A DNA stretch of 24,044 nucleotides from Abiotrophia sp938010525 (GCF_938010525.1 NZ_CALLVK010000018.1:1-24044); one strand, 5' to 3'; shown: positions 15,886-23,724, counted from the stretch's first letter. Translations and numbers: made by a program. The notes: generated by a model not told the origin, from the letters alone.

Positions 15886-17184
15886 TTAGAGGCTGACCAC
15901 AAAGCGGATGCCCCCATCCTTGTAGTGGACGCTGATCTTGCCCCGGTGTAGGCTGACAATGTTTTGGGCCATGGACAGGCCGATGCCATAGCCTTGGGCG
16001 GGCTTGGCCTCCCCTCCTGCTAGCGTCGAGTCTGCCTCAACCCCATCTGAGCTAACCACTTGGCGGGTGCGGGACTGGTCGGACCGATAGAAGCGGTCGA
16101 AGAAGAGGCGGTAGTCCTGGCCCTGACCGGCTGCATAATCGTTGGAGACGGTCAGAACCGCCCGCCCCTTTCTCAGCCAAGGCTTGTAGTTGGCCAACTG
16201 CAGTCGCACAGTTCCCTGAGGGTCGCAGTACTTGCGGGCATTGTCCAGGAGGATGCTAACTAGCTCATAGAGATCGTCAGGCACCCCCTGCAGGCTGATG
16301 CCTTCTTGAATGTCGGCCTCGTAATGCAGGCCTTCTTGTTCCCAGAGGGCCGACATGCTGTGGGAGACCCGCTGGACCAGTTGGCTAAAGTCAACCGTAA
16401 CAGGTGCCTGGTCCTTGCGTTCTTCTAGCCGAGCCAGGCGGATTAATTTAGCGATCAAATGATCCAGCCGGTTGACCTGATCCTTGGTGCTCTGGGTCCA
16501 CTCCGTCTCGCCGGTCAAGAGCTCCTGCAACTCATTATTGGCTGCAATGACCGCCAGTGGCGTCTTGAGCTCATGCCCCGCATTGGTAATGAAGGAACGT
16601 TGCTTGTCGTAATTGCGGACAAAGGGCCGGATGGCCAGGCCAGAGAAGATGGTCACCACCACCACAAAGGCCAGCCAGCTGATGGCTGCGATTTGGATAG
16701 AGAGGACCAAGAGGGCCCAACGGTCGCGGAAGGCCTGGGTGGTCTCGAAGAAGACGACTAGGCGTTCCGTCTCGGAGACGGGACTAATGCGATAGGAGAA
16801 GTAGCGCCCGTCTTCTTCCAGGTAACCCCGGTCGCGGAAGGATTGCAGGCCCGACTGATCCACAAAGCCTTGAATTTGTTCCGAGGTCAGGTGGTTGGCC
16901 GTCCCCGGGTTGATGATGGCCTCGTTGGCCTTGATGCGGGCGCTAAAGTAGTTAAAGTTATAGAGGGTCCCCTGGCTGACGAACTGGCGGTCAAAGGTCT
17001 GGCGGTTCTCATTGGTATCAGGGATGGTCCCATTATTTTCCGTCAAGAGGTCTAGGACGGCCTGAATATCGTGCTCAGTCTGCAGGTAGCGGACCGTGTT
17101 AATGACGCCGACCAGGGTCATGAGGATGAGGGTAATAGCCAGGGTCGTAATGGCGATAAATTGGAAACGCAGCTTGCGGAACAT
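15886..17184 (-). CDS. relS: Sensor histidine kinase, RelS-like
   Basis: 432 residues. Membrane segments at about 8-30 and 157-182 enclose an extracytoplasmic sensor loop of about 125 residues. The phosphoacceptor His204 lies in FITNAGHELKTPLAV. The ATP-binding N box (LLDNARKYCDP), F box (RLFFDRFYRSDQSR) and G box (GYGIGLSMAQNIV) are intact, so it should be active. It starts three bases after the response-regulator stop. The order alarmone synthetase, regulator, kinase matches the relPRS operon described in Streptococcus mutans. The symbol is transferred by this synteny; the signal sensed is unknown. Confidence 0.88.
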   Translation of the reverse strand: MFRKLRFQFIAITTLAITLILMTLVGVINTVRYLQTEHDIQAVLDLLTENNGTIPDTNENRQTFDRQFVSQGTLYNFNYFSARIKANEAIINPGTANHLTSEQIQGFVDQSGLQSFRDRGYLEEDGRYFSYRISPVSETERLVVFFETTQAFRDRWALLVLSIQIAAISWLAFVVVVTIFSGLAIRPFVRNYDKQRSFITNAGHELKTPLAVIAANNELQELLTGETEWTQSTKDQVNRLDHLIAKLIRLARLEERKDQAPVTVDFSQLVQRVSHSMSALWEQEGLHYEADIQEGISLQGVPDDLYELVSILLDNARKYCDPQGTVRLQLANYKPWLRKGRAVLTVSNDYAAGQGQDYRLFFDRFYRSDQSRTRQVVSSDGVEADSTLAGGEAKPAQGYGIGLSMAQNIVSLHRGKISVHYKDGGIRFVVSL

Positions 17185-17186
17185 GG

Positions 17187-17900
17187 CTAGTCGCCCCCTT
17201 CCAGGCTCTGGCTAGGCTCGGTTGGCGCGGCTTCCACTAGCAACTGGTAAGGACCACTTGGTTGGCCCACAATCTGGAGATTGGAGCGGATACTGAGTAG
17301 CTTTTGGACCAAGTAGGCCAGATAGACATTGACCAGCTCATAGTCTGGCAGACCCGGCTCACCGGCCCAGACATGGTCATAGATATAGGTTTGAGACAGA
17401 GCCTTGCCTGGGTTCTTCATGAGCAGGGCCAGGAGCTTGGCTTCCTTGCCGGCCAGGCGAATGGCGTTGTTGGCCGATACTTCCATTTCTTCTAGCTTGA
17501 GTTGTGTGTTGCCTAGGGCCAGTTGTGGCGCCTCATAGTGGTCCACCCGACGGGACATAGACCGCAGGCGGGCCAGGAGTTCTTTGAGTGAAAAGGGCTT
17601 GGTCAGGTAGTCGTCAGCCCCAGCATCCAGGCCGGTCACCCGGTCGTCGACTTCAGCCATGGCCGTCAGCATGATGACGTGATTGGTGTGGCCACTGGCC
17701 CGAATTTCCTTGAGGGCCTCAATGCCGTCCTTTACTGGCATCATAATGTCCAGAATCATGAGGTCATAGACCGTCTGCTGGGCTAGTTGGACCGCTTGCT
17801 GGCCGTCCTTGGCCCAATCCACCTGATAACCTTCATGGGCTAGGGCCGTCATCACGACCCGGGCCAATTGTTGTTCATCTTCAGCTAGCAGGATCCGCAT
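17187..17900 (-). CDS. relR: OmpR-family response regulator, RelR-like
   Basis: 237 residues from ATG 17900 (AAGGGGG eight bases upstream); an upstream GTG is less likely. Receiver domain: DE at 8-9, phosphoacceptor Asp51 in LMILDIMMP, LTKPFS near the end. The C-terminal winged helix opens LAGKEAKLLALLMKNPGKALS, but its recognition part (VNVYLAYLVQKL, then GQPSGPYQL) departs from the usual RGVGYRL ending. The start overlaps the end of the upstream synthetase gene by 20 bp, indicating translational coupling. In S. mutans the equivalent pair controls relP; the same role is inferred here. Confidence 0.9.
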   Translation of the reverse strand: MRILLAEDEQQLARVVMTALAHEGYQVDWAKDGQQAVQLAQQTVYDLMILDIMMPVKDGIEALKEIRASGHTNHVIMLTAMAEVDDRVTGLDAGADDYLTKPFSLKELLARLRSMSRRVDHYEAPQLALGNTQLKLEEMEVSANNAIRLAGKEAKLLALLMKNPGKALSQTYIYDHVWAGEPGLPDYELVNVYLAYLVQKLLSIRSNLQIVGQPSGPYQLLVEAAPTEPSQSLEGGD

Positions 17901-18522
17901 GGACCTCACCCCCTTGGATTAAGTGTCGAATGGTCTGCATGGTCAAATCACAGGAGGCCAGCTCGTCGGCACAACGTTTGAGCTCGCGACTAATGCGCTC
18001 CGGATTGGCAATATCATGCTTGTACTTCATCTGATGCTCTAGGCTGGCCCAGGAATCCATGGCGATGGTTCTGAGCTGAACCTCGATATAATAACGCCCC
18101 GGCGTCTGCCCCTGACAGTCCGGAAAGTCGGTCTCTGCCTCTAAAATGACATGGTAGGAACGGTAGCCATTGGGCTTAACTTGACTGATGTAGTCCTTCT
18201 CCTCCACCACCTCATAACCGGCTTCCTGACGCAGGCGGTCGACTAGCTTATAAATATCTTCGACAAAGCCCGTAACAATTCGGACGCCAATGGCATCGCG
18301 AATGACCTTAAGGGCTGACTGCGGCGTCTGCTCCAGGCCTTTGCGCTGGCACTTGTCTCGCATGGAGTCCTCGGCCTTGACCCGGCAAATCAGATGCTCA
18401 TAGAGCTTGAAGCCCGTGGCGGCCTTGTTCTCCTTATTATAGTCTTCCAATCTTCTAATCAAGTCTTGCATAATAGGCGCTAGGTAAGCCCCGTAGTCGC
18501 CGTATATTTCCTCATGTGACAT
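17881..18522 (-). CDS. relP: Small alarmone synthetase, RelP-type GTP pyrophosphokinase
   Basis: 213 residues from ATG 18522, with AGGAGG seven bases upstream. It has the stand-alone RelA/SpoT synthetase fold: DAIGVRIVT at 76-84, KPNGYRSYH at 116-124, EVQLRTIAMDSWASLEHQMKYK at about 147-168. No hydrolase, TGS or ACT domain. It transfers pyrophosphate from ATP to GDP or GTP, making (p)ppGpp. RelP rather than RelQ is judged mainly from the operon with relR and relS. Expression from the extended -10 promoter just upstream, possibly under the RelRS pair, would link envelope or stress signals to alarmone level. Confidence 0.9.
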   Translation of the reverse strand: MSHEEIYGDYGAYLAPIMQDLIRRLEDYNKENKAATGFKLYEHLICRVKAEDSMRDKCQRKGLEQTPQSALKVIRDAIGVRIVTGFVEDIYKLVDRLRQEAGYEVVEEKDYISQVKPNGYRSYHVILEAETDFPDCQGQTPGRYYIEVQLRTIAMDSWASLEHQMKYKHDIANPERISRELKRCADELASCDLTMQTIRHLIQGGEVHADPAS

Positions 18523-18554
18523 GCCGTCACCTCCTCGCAAAGCTTCTTGCCCCT

Positions 18555-18563
18555 ATTATAACA
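18555..18563 (-). promoter_or_regulatory. Extended -10 promoter of relPRS
   Basis: Minus strand TGT plus a perfect TATAAT (18555-18560), a TGn-extended -10. No good -35 is visible. About 33 bp upstream of the relP ATG. Confidence 0.6.
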
Positions 18564-18735
18564 TCTCCCCAGCCTTTTGTGGTTTAGGACACATTTTCTT
18601 CTAAATCTTTACATCTTAAGATAAAACTTGCTCAGGCTAGCCGGAGGAACTTGCTAGTAGCTAGCATTTTCTGCTAGTGAGCTTGGGCTAGCTTAGCCGA
18701 CGAGCTTGCCTGCCTTTGACTCCTAGCTGAGCCGA

Positions 18736-18850
18736 GCCAGTCCATTGTTCCACCTATCTATGGACTGGCACCAGGAAAATCACCCCTATACATCTCTTTT
18801 TCCTGCAAGCTTGCCCTGCCAGTCCATTGTTCCACCTATCCATGGACTGG
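18736..18850. repeat. Two hairpin units with stem CCAGTCCAT/ATGGACTGG
   Basis: Unit A has arms 18736-18745 and 18760-18769; unit B has arms 18819-18827 and 18842-18850. The loops are 14 bases (TGTTCCACCTATCT and its C variant). Centres 18752.5 and 18834.5 are 82 bp apart. The stem sequence differs from the AGTGGTCCACT class but keeps full pairing, period and a pyrimidine-rich spacer. Confidence 0.85.
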
Positions 18851-18904
18851 TACCATAAACCTAACTTGCCAGCCGGTTTGGCCCTTTTCCCTGGTTTCCG
18901 ACCT

Positions 18905-19104
18905 AGCTAGTGGTCCACTCTCAAAAGTGGACCACTGGCTCCCGGCTTGCACCTCGTTTTGCTCCCTTTTCCTTGCTTCCCGGCCCAGCTAGTGGTCCAC
19001 TCTTCAAAGTGGACCACTGGCTCCCGGCTTGCACCTCGTTTTGCCCTCTTTTCCTTGCTTCCCGACCCAGCTAGTGGTCCACTCTTTAAAGTGGACCACT
19101 AGCT
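18905..19104. repeat. Three tandem hairpin units with stem AGTGGTCCACT, 82-bp period
   Basis: Arms 18905-18919/18926-18940, 18987-19001/19008-19022 and 19069-19083/19090-19104, each 15 bp with a 6-base loop (CTCAAA, CTTCAA, CTTTAA). Centres 18922.5, 19004.5 and 19086.5 are exactly 82 bp apart. The spacers are nearly identical and pyrimidine-rich on the plus strand. Same family as the pair at 8377-8495. Confidence 0.92.
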
Positions 19105-19121
19105 CCCCCATTTCCCCATAC

Positions 19122-19148
19122 AAAAAAGCAGGGACCAGAGTCCCTGCT
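19122..19148 (-). terminator. Terminator of the ABC exporter operon
   Basis: Stem arms 19127-19135 and 19140-19148 (AGCAGGGAC/GTCCCTGCT), loop of four, followed on the minus strand by a run of six T. Confidence 0.92.
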
Positions 19149-19160
19149 TACTTGCTGCCT

Positions 19161-21032
19161 TTAGTCGATTTCTAGGCCGCCGGTGTAGAGGCGGTAGTAG
19201 GTGCCTCGCTCGGCCATGAGGGAGGCGTGGTTGCCGCGTTCGATAATGCGGCCGTGGTCCATGACCATGATGACGTCAGAGTTGACGATGGTGGACAGAC
19301 GGTGGGCGATTACGAAGACGGTGCGGCCGGCCATGAGACGGTCCAGGCCTTCTTGCACCATTTTTTCGGTCCGCGAGTCGATGGATGAGGTGGCCTCGTC
19401 CAAAATGAGGACGGGCGCGCCAGCCAAGGCCGCACGGGCAATGGCAATCAGCTGGCGTTGGCCGTTGGAGAGGCCGGCCCCGTCATCCGTCAGCAGGGTT
19501 TCATAGCCTTGATCCAGATGCTTGACGAAGGAATCAACGTTGGCGATACGGGCCGCCTCCAGAATCTCCTCGCGACTGGCGTCTTCTCGGCCGTAGGCGA
19601 TATTTTCCGCGATCGTCCCGCTAAAGAGGTGGGTATCCTGCAAGACGATGCCCAGAGATTTGCGCAGGGAGTCCTTGTCAATCAGCTTGACGTCGATGCC
19701 GTCATAGGTAATAGAACCTGACTGGATATCGTAAAAGCGATTGATCAAGTTAGTAATGGTGGTCTTACCTGCCCCGGTTGCCCCGACAAAGGCCACCTTC
19801 TGCCCCTTATCAGCGTAGAGCTGGATGTCATGCAGGATCTGCTTCTTGCCATCATAAGAGAAGTCTACATTGTTGAAGACCACATTCCCTACCAAAGGCA
19901 CCAACTTATATTGGCCTTGTGGACGCGGATGTTTCCAAGCCCAGCGATTAGTCTTCTGGTCAGTGACAACTAGCTTACCGTCGACTTCTTCCACATTAAC
20001 CAGAGTTATCTTCCCTTGGTTGGCTTCTGGCTCCTCATCTAGCAAATTGAAGATGCGGTCTGCCCCAGCCGAAGCCATGAGGACAAAGTTAAGCTGTTGG
20101 GAGACCTGAGCAATCGGTCCGATAAAGGAACGGTTGAGTTGAAGGAAGGACATAAGTCCGCCAATGGTCAAGCCGCCTACTCCATTCAGGGCCATAAAGC
20201 CCCCGGCAATGGAAGTCAGGACGAAGGAGATGTTACCCAAGTTCCCTAAGATTGGCATAAGGACGTTAGAGAAGCGGTTGGCCAGGTAGGAAGATTGGAA
20301 GAGTTGCTCGTTAATTTGGTTGAAGGCTTCAATGCTGGCTGTTTCATGGACAAAGGCCTTGATGACCTTCTGTCCAGACATCATTTCTTCAATAAAGCCA
20401 TTCTCAATCCCTAAATTCTTCTGTTGCTCGCCAAAGTAACGACCAGACTTGCTAGAAACTGTCTTGATGACCCAGACCATAATGGCCAGCATGACCGCCA
20501 CCACTAGGAAGAGCAAGGGGCTGACTACCAACATGGAGACCGTGACCCCGATCATGGTGATGGCAGACGAGAAGAGTTGAGGAATAGACTGCTCGATGGC
20601 CTGACGCAGCGCGTCGATATCATTGGTGTAGATAGACATAATATCCCCATGAGGATGGGTGTCAAAATACTTAACCGGCAGCTTCTGCATACGCTCAAAG
20701 AGCTGATTACGTAGGGAGCGCAGGGCATCCTGAGAGATGGTGGCCATCATGATAGAGAAGCCATAGTTGGCGATGACCCCAACCAAGCAGAAGAGGGCTA
20801 AGCCCAACAAGAAGTCACGCAGAGGCCCGAAGTCACTAGAGCCCGTCTGCAACATAGGTTGGACGAAATTGTCGACCAAGGAGCGGATAGAACTGGTCAG
20901 GTTAACGGTCACTAGGGCTGATATAACAATCAGGACAGCGGCGACCAGGAGGACCCACTTGTAGTCCTGCCACATGAATTTGAGGAGTCGGACAATGGAA
21001 GTCCAATCGCCACGTCTTTTCTTATTCTCCAT
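19161..21032 (-). CDS. Heterodimeric ABC multidrug exporter, catalytic subunit (LmrD/BmrD-like)
   Basis: 623 residues from ATG 21032 (AGGAGG nine bases upstream); this start overlaps the upstream stop by 11 bp. An N-terminal six-helix exporter domain is followed by an ATPase: Walker A GATGAGKTT at 417-425, signature LSNGQ at 521-525, Walker B VLILDE with the catalytic Glu546. The signature has Asn where LSGGQ has Gly. That residue would face the non-catalytic site formed with the partner. An insertion of about 40 residues before the ATPase is typical of the D-type partner. Exports drugs or lipids as a dimer with the upstream gene's product; substrate not inferable. Confidence 0.92.
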   Translation of the reverse strand: MENKKRRGDWTSIVRLLKFMWQDYKWVLLVAAVLIVISALVTVNLTSSIRSLVDNFVQPMLQTGSSDFGPLRDFLLGLALFCLVGVIANYGFSIMMATISQDALRSLRNQLFERMQKLPVKYFDTHPHGDIMSIYTNDIDALRQAIEQSIPQLFSSAITMIGVTVSMLVVSPLLFLVVAVMLAIMVWVIKTVSSKSGRYFGEQQKNLGIENGFIEEMMSGQKVIKAFVHETASIEAFNQINEQLFQSSYLANRFSNVLMPILGNLGNISFVLTSIAGGFMALNGVGGLTIGGLMSFLQLNRSFIGPIAQVSQQLNFVLMASAGADRIFNLLDEEPEANQGKITLVNVEEVDGKLVVTDQKTNRWAWKHPRPQGQYKLVPLVGNVVFNNVDFSYDGKKQILHDIQLYADKGQKVAFVGATGAGKTTITNLINRFYDIQSGSITYDGIDVKLIDKDSLRKSLGIVLQDTHLFSGTIAENIAYGREDASREEILEAARIANVDSFVKHLDQGYETLLTDDGAGLSNGQRQLIAIARAALAGAPVLILDEATSSIDSRTEKMVQEGLDRLMAGRTVFVIAHRLSTIVNSDVIMVMDHGRIIERGNHASLMAERGTYYRLYTGGLEID

Positions 21033-22770
21033 CTGACGCCGCCTCCTTTCCTTGGGTTTGCATTTGATAAACTTCTTGGTAGATAGCATTGCTTGCTAGC
21101 AGCTGCTCATGATTGCCAATGGCATCGATTTTGCCGTCATTCAAGACCACAATGCGGTCGGCCTCTTGAATCGACGAAATCCGCTGGCCGATAATGAGCT
21201 TGGTGGTCTCTTTAAGACTAGAAGCCAAGCCCTGACGAATCAGACTGTCGGTCTTGGCATCCACGGCTGAGGTGGAGTCATCCAGAATCAGAATCTTAGG
21301 ATTCATGAGTAAGGCACGAGCAATACAGAGCCGTTGGCGCTGACCACCAGACACGTTAGCCCCGCCACGTTCAATCATGGTGTCGTAGCCATCCTTGAAC
21401 TCGGAGATAAATTCGTGGGCCTGAGCCAGCTTGCAGGCTGCCTCAATTTCGGCGTCAGTGGCATCCTTCTTACCCCAGCGCATATTTTCCTTAATAGTCC
21501 CGGAAAAGAGCACATTGGTCTGCAGGACCATGGCCACTTGGCGACGCAGGCTATCAAGGTTGTAGTCGCGGACATCCTGTCCCCCAACCTTGACAGCACC
21601 GGCTTCGACATCGTATAGACGCGGAATGAGTTGAACCAGGCTGGACTTACCGGACCCGGTTCCCCCTAGAATCCCGATGACCTCACCAGACTTAATGCTG
21701 AGGTTAATGCCCTCTAAGACATGGGCCTTATCGCCATTTTCATCAGTATAGGCAAAGCTGACATCTTGGAATTCGATACTACCGTCAGCCACTTGAGTCA
21801 GGCCATTTTCAGGCGAGACAATGGTAGACTGGGTCTTGAGCACTTCATTAATCCGTTCAACGGAGGCGATGGATAGGACTAGCATGACGAAAATCATCAT
21901 GAGCATCATAAGGGACATGAGAATGGTCATGGTGTAGGAGAACATAGAAGTTAATTCCCCGGTCGTCATGTTGCCAACAACAATAAGATGGGCTCCCATC
22001 CAAGAGATCATGAGGAAAGAAGCATACATAGACAGCATCATAGCTGGCGTGCTTAAGACGCTGACATTAATAGCCTTCATGAACATGCGGTAAATTCTGC
22101 CAGAAGCAGTTTGAAACTTAGTAGTCTCCTGGGCTTCCTTAACATAGGACTTAACCACCCGCATATTGGTGATGTTCTCTTGGATACTGCTGTTGAGGTT
22201 GTCGTAAGCCTTGAAGACCTCAGTGAAGAGCGGATAGACAATCTTAAGAATGAGAGCTAGTACACTCCCTAAGAATAGAGCTACCCAGACAAAAATCATG
22301 GCCATCTGGCCATTAATGAGGAAGGTCGCCCAAATGGCAAATATCAAGTTAAGCGGTGCCCGTACGCCGACCCGGATAATCATTTGATAGGAGTTCTGAA
22401 CGTTGGTCACGTCGGTCATCATACGAGTAACCAGCCCACCTGATGAGAAACGGTCAATATTCTCGAAGGAGAAGGACTGAACCTTGGTGAAGAGGGCCTT
22501 ACGCAAGTTCTTGGCAAAGCCAGCCGAAGCAAAAGCCCCATAGCGGGCAGACTGCATACCACAGAAGAGGGATAAAAAGGCACAGACCAGCATGAGGCCA
22601 CCATAAAGGGCCACCTGCTGCATATCCCCCATCTGGACGCCCTTGTCTAAGAGCATGGCCATGACAAAGGGAATGGAAATCTCAAAAATGACTTCCAGAA
22701 ACATATAAAAGGACGCTAAGAATGAGGGTTTCTTATACTCCTTAATCTCAGCAAGCAATGACTGAAACAT
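21022..22770 (-). CDS. Heterodimeric ABC multidrug exporter, degenerate-site subunit (LmrC/BmrC-like)
   Basis: 582 residues. ATG 22770 has GGAGG just upstream. Six-helix membrane domain at about 15-305, then an ATPase with Walker A GGTGSGKSS at 369-377, intact signature VSGGQ at 473-477 and Walker B ILILDD at 493-498. Asp498 stands where the catalytic Glu is normally found. The same change is known in LmrC and other heterodimeric exporters and makes one of the two ATP sites weakly hydrolytic. First gene of a two-gene operon, with its own TTGCAC/TATAAT promoter and a structured leader. Confidence 0.93.
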   Translation of the reverse strand: MFQSLLAEIKEYKKPSFLASFYMFLEVIFEISIPFVMAMLLDKGVQMGDMQQVALYGGLMLVCAFLSLFCGMQSARYGAFASAGFAKNLRKALFTKVQSFSFENIDRFSSGGLVTRMMTDVTNVQNSYQMIIRVGVRAPLNLIFAIWATFLINGQMAMIFVWVALFLGSVLALILKIVYPLFTEVFKAYDNLNSSIQENITNMRVVKSYVKEAQETTKFQTASGRIYRMFMKAINVSVLSTPAMMLSMYASFLMISWMGAHLIVVGNMTTGELTSMFSYTMTILMSLMMLMMIFVMLVLSIASVERINEVLKTQSTIVSPENGLTQVADGSIEFQDVSFAYTDENGDKAHVLEGINLSIKSGEVIGILGGTGSGKSSLVQLIPRLYDVEAGAVKVGGQDVRDYNLDSLRRQVAMVLQTNVLFSGTIKENMRWGKKDATDAEIEAACKLAQAHEFISEFKDGYDTMIERGGANVSGGQRQRLCIARALLMNPKILILDDSTSAVDAKTDSLIRQGLASSLKETTKLIIGQRISSIQEADRIVVLNDGKIDAIGNHEQLLASNAIYQEVYQMQTQGKEAASDGE

Positions 22771-22787
22771 AACTACCTCCTAGTATC

Positions 22788-22802
22788 GGATACCGAGTAT
22801 CC
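22788..22802. promoter_or_regulatory. Small dyad next to the exporter ribosome binding site
   Basis: GGATAC-CGA-GTATCC, with a third overlapping half-site (GTATC at 22783-22787). It ends eight bases from the AGGAGG. It could be a repressor operator or a short RNA stem near the start. Confidence 0.4.
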
Positions 22803-22809
22803 CTTCATT

Positions 22810-22844
22810 AAAATAGAAAAGCCCCTGACAGCCTAGCTGTAGGG
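22810..22844 (-). terminator. Attenuator-like hairpin in the exporter leader
   Basis: On the minus strand CCCTACAGC, loop TAG, GCTGT-C-AGGG (one bulge), followed by GCTTTTCTATTTT. It lies downstream of the exporter promoter and about 40 bp upstream of the gene, so it could stop transcription before the coding region. Confidence 0.6.
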
Positions 22845-22869
22845 AAATCACAAACTATTGTACATACTC

Positions 22870-22898
22870 ATTATATAGAATCTTCCATTCATGTGCAA
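22870..22898 (-). promoter_or_regulatory. Promoter of the ABC exporter operon
   Basis: On the minus strand: -35 TTGCAC (22893-22898), 17-bp spacer, perfect -10 TATAAT (22870-22875). It lies just past the tRNA terminator and about 100 bp upstream of the first gene. Confidence 0.85.
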
Positions 22899-22916
22899 GA
22901 ATGGAGGCAAGACCAT

Positions 22917-22942
22917 AAAAAAAGAGCAGCTCAAGCTGCTCT
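22917..22942 (-). terminator. Terminator of the tRNA operon
   Basis: Perfect stem AGAGCAGC/GCTGCTCT (22923-22930 and 22935-22942), 4-base loop, then seven T on the minus strand. Confidence 0.95.
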
Positions 22943-22950
22943 AGTATGCA

Positions 22951-23021
22951 AGCGGGTGACGAGAATCGAACTCGCGACGACAGCATGGGAAGCTGTAGTT
23001 TTACCACTAAACTACACCCGC
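22951..23021 (-). tRNA. tRNA-Gly (anticodon CCC)
   Basis: 71 nt cloverleaf with acceptor GCGGGTG/CACCCGC and anticodon loop TTCCCAT. CCA not encoded. Last tRNA of the array. Confidence 0.93.
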
Positions 23022-23025
23022 ATGG

Positions 23026-23098
23026 CGGTCCCGACGGGATTTGAACCCGCGATCTCCTGCGTGACAGGCAGGCATGTTAACCCCTACACCACGGAACC
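23026..23098 (-). tRNA. tRNA-Asp (anticodon GTC)
   Basis: Acceptor GGTTCCG/CGGGACC with one G-U pair, anticodon loop CTGTCAC, discriminator G. CCA is encoded at 23023-23025. Confidence 0.95.
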
Positions 23099-23101
23099 TA
23101 A

Positions 23102-23174
<73 letters not shown>

Positions 23175-23183
23175 ATAATATTA

Positions 23184-23273
23184 AGGAGGATAAGGGATTC
23201 GAACCCTTGCACGCTTTTACACGCCTGACGGTTTTCAAGACCGTTCCCTTCAGCCGGACTTGGGTAATCCTCC
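23184..23273 (-). tRNA. tRNA-Ser (anticodon TGA)
   Basis: Long variable arm, acceptor GGAGGAT/ATCCTCC, anticodon loop CTTGAAA. CCA not encoded; the discriminator position reads T. Confidence 0.93.
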
Positions 23274-23286
23274 AAGATATTCACTA

Positions 23287-23360
23287 TGGACCTTGTAGGA
23301 CTTGAACCTACGACCACTCGGTTATGAGCCGAGAGCTCTAACCAGCTGAGCTAAAGGTCC
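23287..23360 (-). tRNA. tRNA-Ile2 (anticodon CAT, expected lysidine at C34)
   Basis: Acceptor GGACCTT/AAGGTCC, loop CTCATAA. I call Ile2 rather than Met because the acceptor stem and the position between Met and Ser match the Bacillus trnB order (Met-Ile-Ser-fMet-Asp). CCA not encoded. Confidence 0.75.
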
Positions 23361-23373
23361 AACAAGATCATTA

Positions 23374-23447
23374 TAGCGGCGAAGGGGATCGAACCCCCGA
23401 CCTCCCGGGTATGAACCGGACGCTCTAGCCAGCTGAGCTACACCGCC
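23374..23447 (-). tRNA. Elongator tRNA-Met (anticodon CAT)
   Basis: Acceptor GGCGGTG with a G1-U72 pair, anticodon loop TTCATAC, like Bacillus elongator tRNA-Met. CCA not encoded. Confidence 0.85.
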
Positions 23448-23452
23448 ATAAA

Positions 23453-23526
23453 TCGGGAAGACAGGATTCGAACCTGCGACCCCTTGGTCCCAAACCAAGT
23501 GCTCTACCAAGCTGAGCTACTTCCCG
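23453..23526 (-). tRNA. tRNA-Pro (anticodon TGG)
   Basis: Acceptor CGGGAAG/CTTCCCG, anticodon loop TTTGGGA. CCA not encoded. Confidence 0.95.
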
Positions 23527-23538
23527 TTTGATTAATGG

Positions 23539-23612
23539 CGCGCCCAAGAGGAGTCGAACCCCTAACCTTTTGATCCGTAGTCAAACGCTCTATCCAATTG
23601 AGCTATGGGCGC
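23539..23612 (-). tRNA. tRNA-Arg (anticodon ACG)
   Basis: Acceptor GCGCCCA/TGGGCGC, anticodon loop CTACGGA; A34 expected to become inosine. CCA encoded at 23536-23538. Confidence 0.95.
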
Positions 23613-23623
23613 TAATATAATGG

Positions 23624-23707
23624 TGCCGAGGACCGGAATCGAACCGGTACGGTATTGCTACCGCAGGATTTTAAGTCCTGTGCGTCTGCCAGTTCCGCCA
23701 CCCCGGC
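23624..23707 (-). tRNA. tRNA-Leu (anticodon TAA)
   Basis: Class II tRNA with long variable arm, acceptor GCCGGGG/CCTCGGC, anticodon loop CTTAAAA. CCA encoded at 23621-23623. Confidence 0.95.
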
Positions 23708-23724
23708 ACTATATTAACTATTGG

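Larger units (their letters stand above)
18523..19121. other. Long gene-free interval between relP and the ABC genes
   Basis: No credible coding frame is seen. It holds the relP promoter, an A/T-mixed stretch rich in GCTAGC-like words (18630-18735), five tandem hairpin units in two stem classes (listed separately), and a terminator at its right edge. Confidence 0.8.

Noticed and set aside
18736..19104. CRISPR array
   Set aside because: The repeats are whole palindromes with near-identical spacers and an 82-bp period. No unique spacers, no leader and no cas genes are seen.
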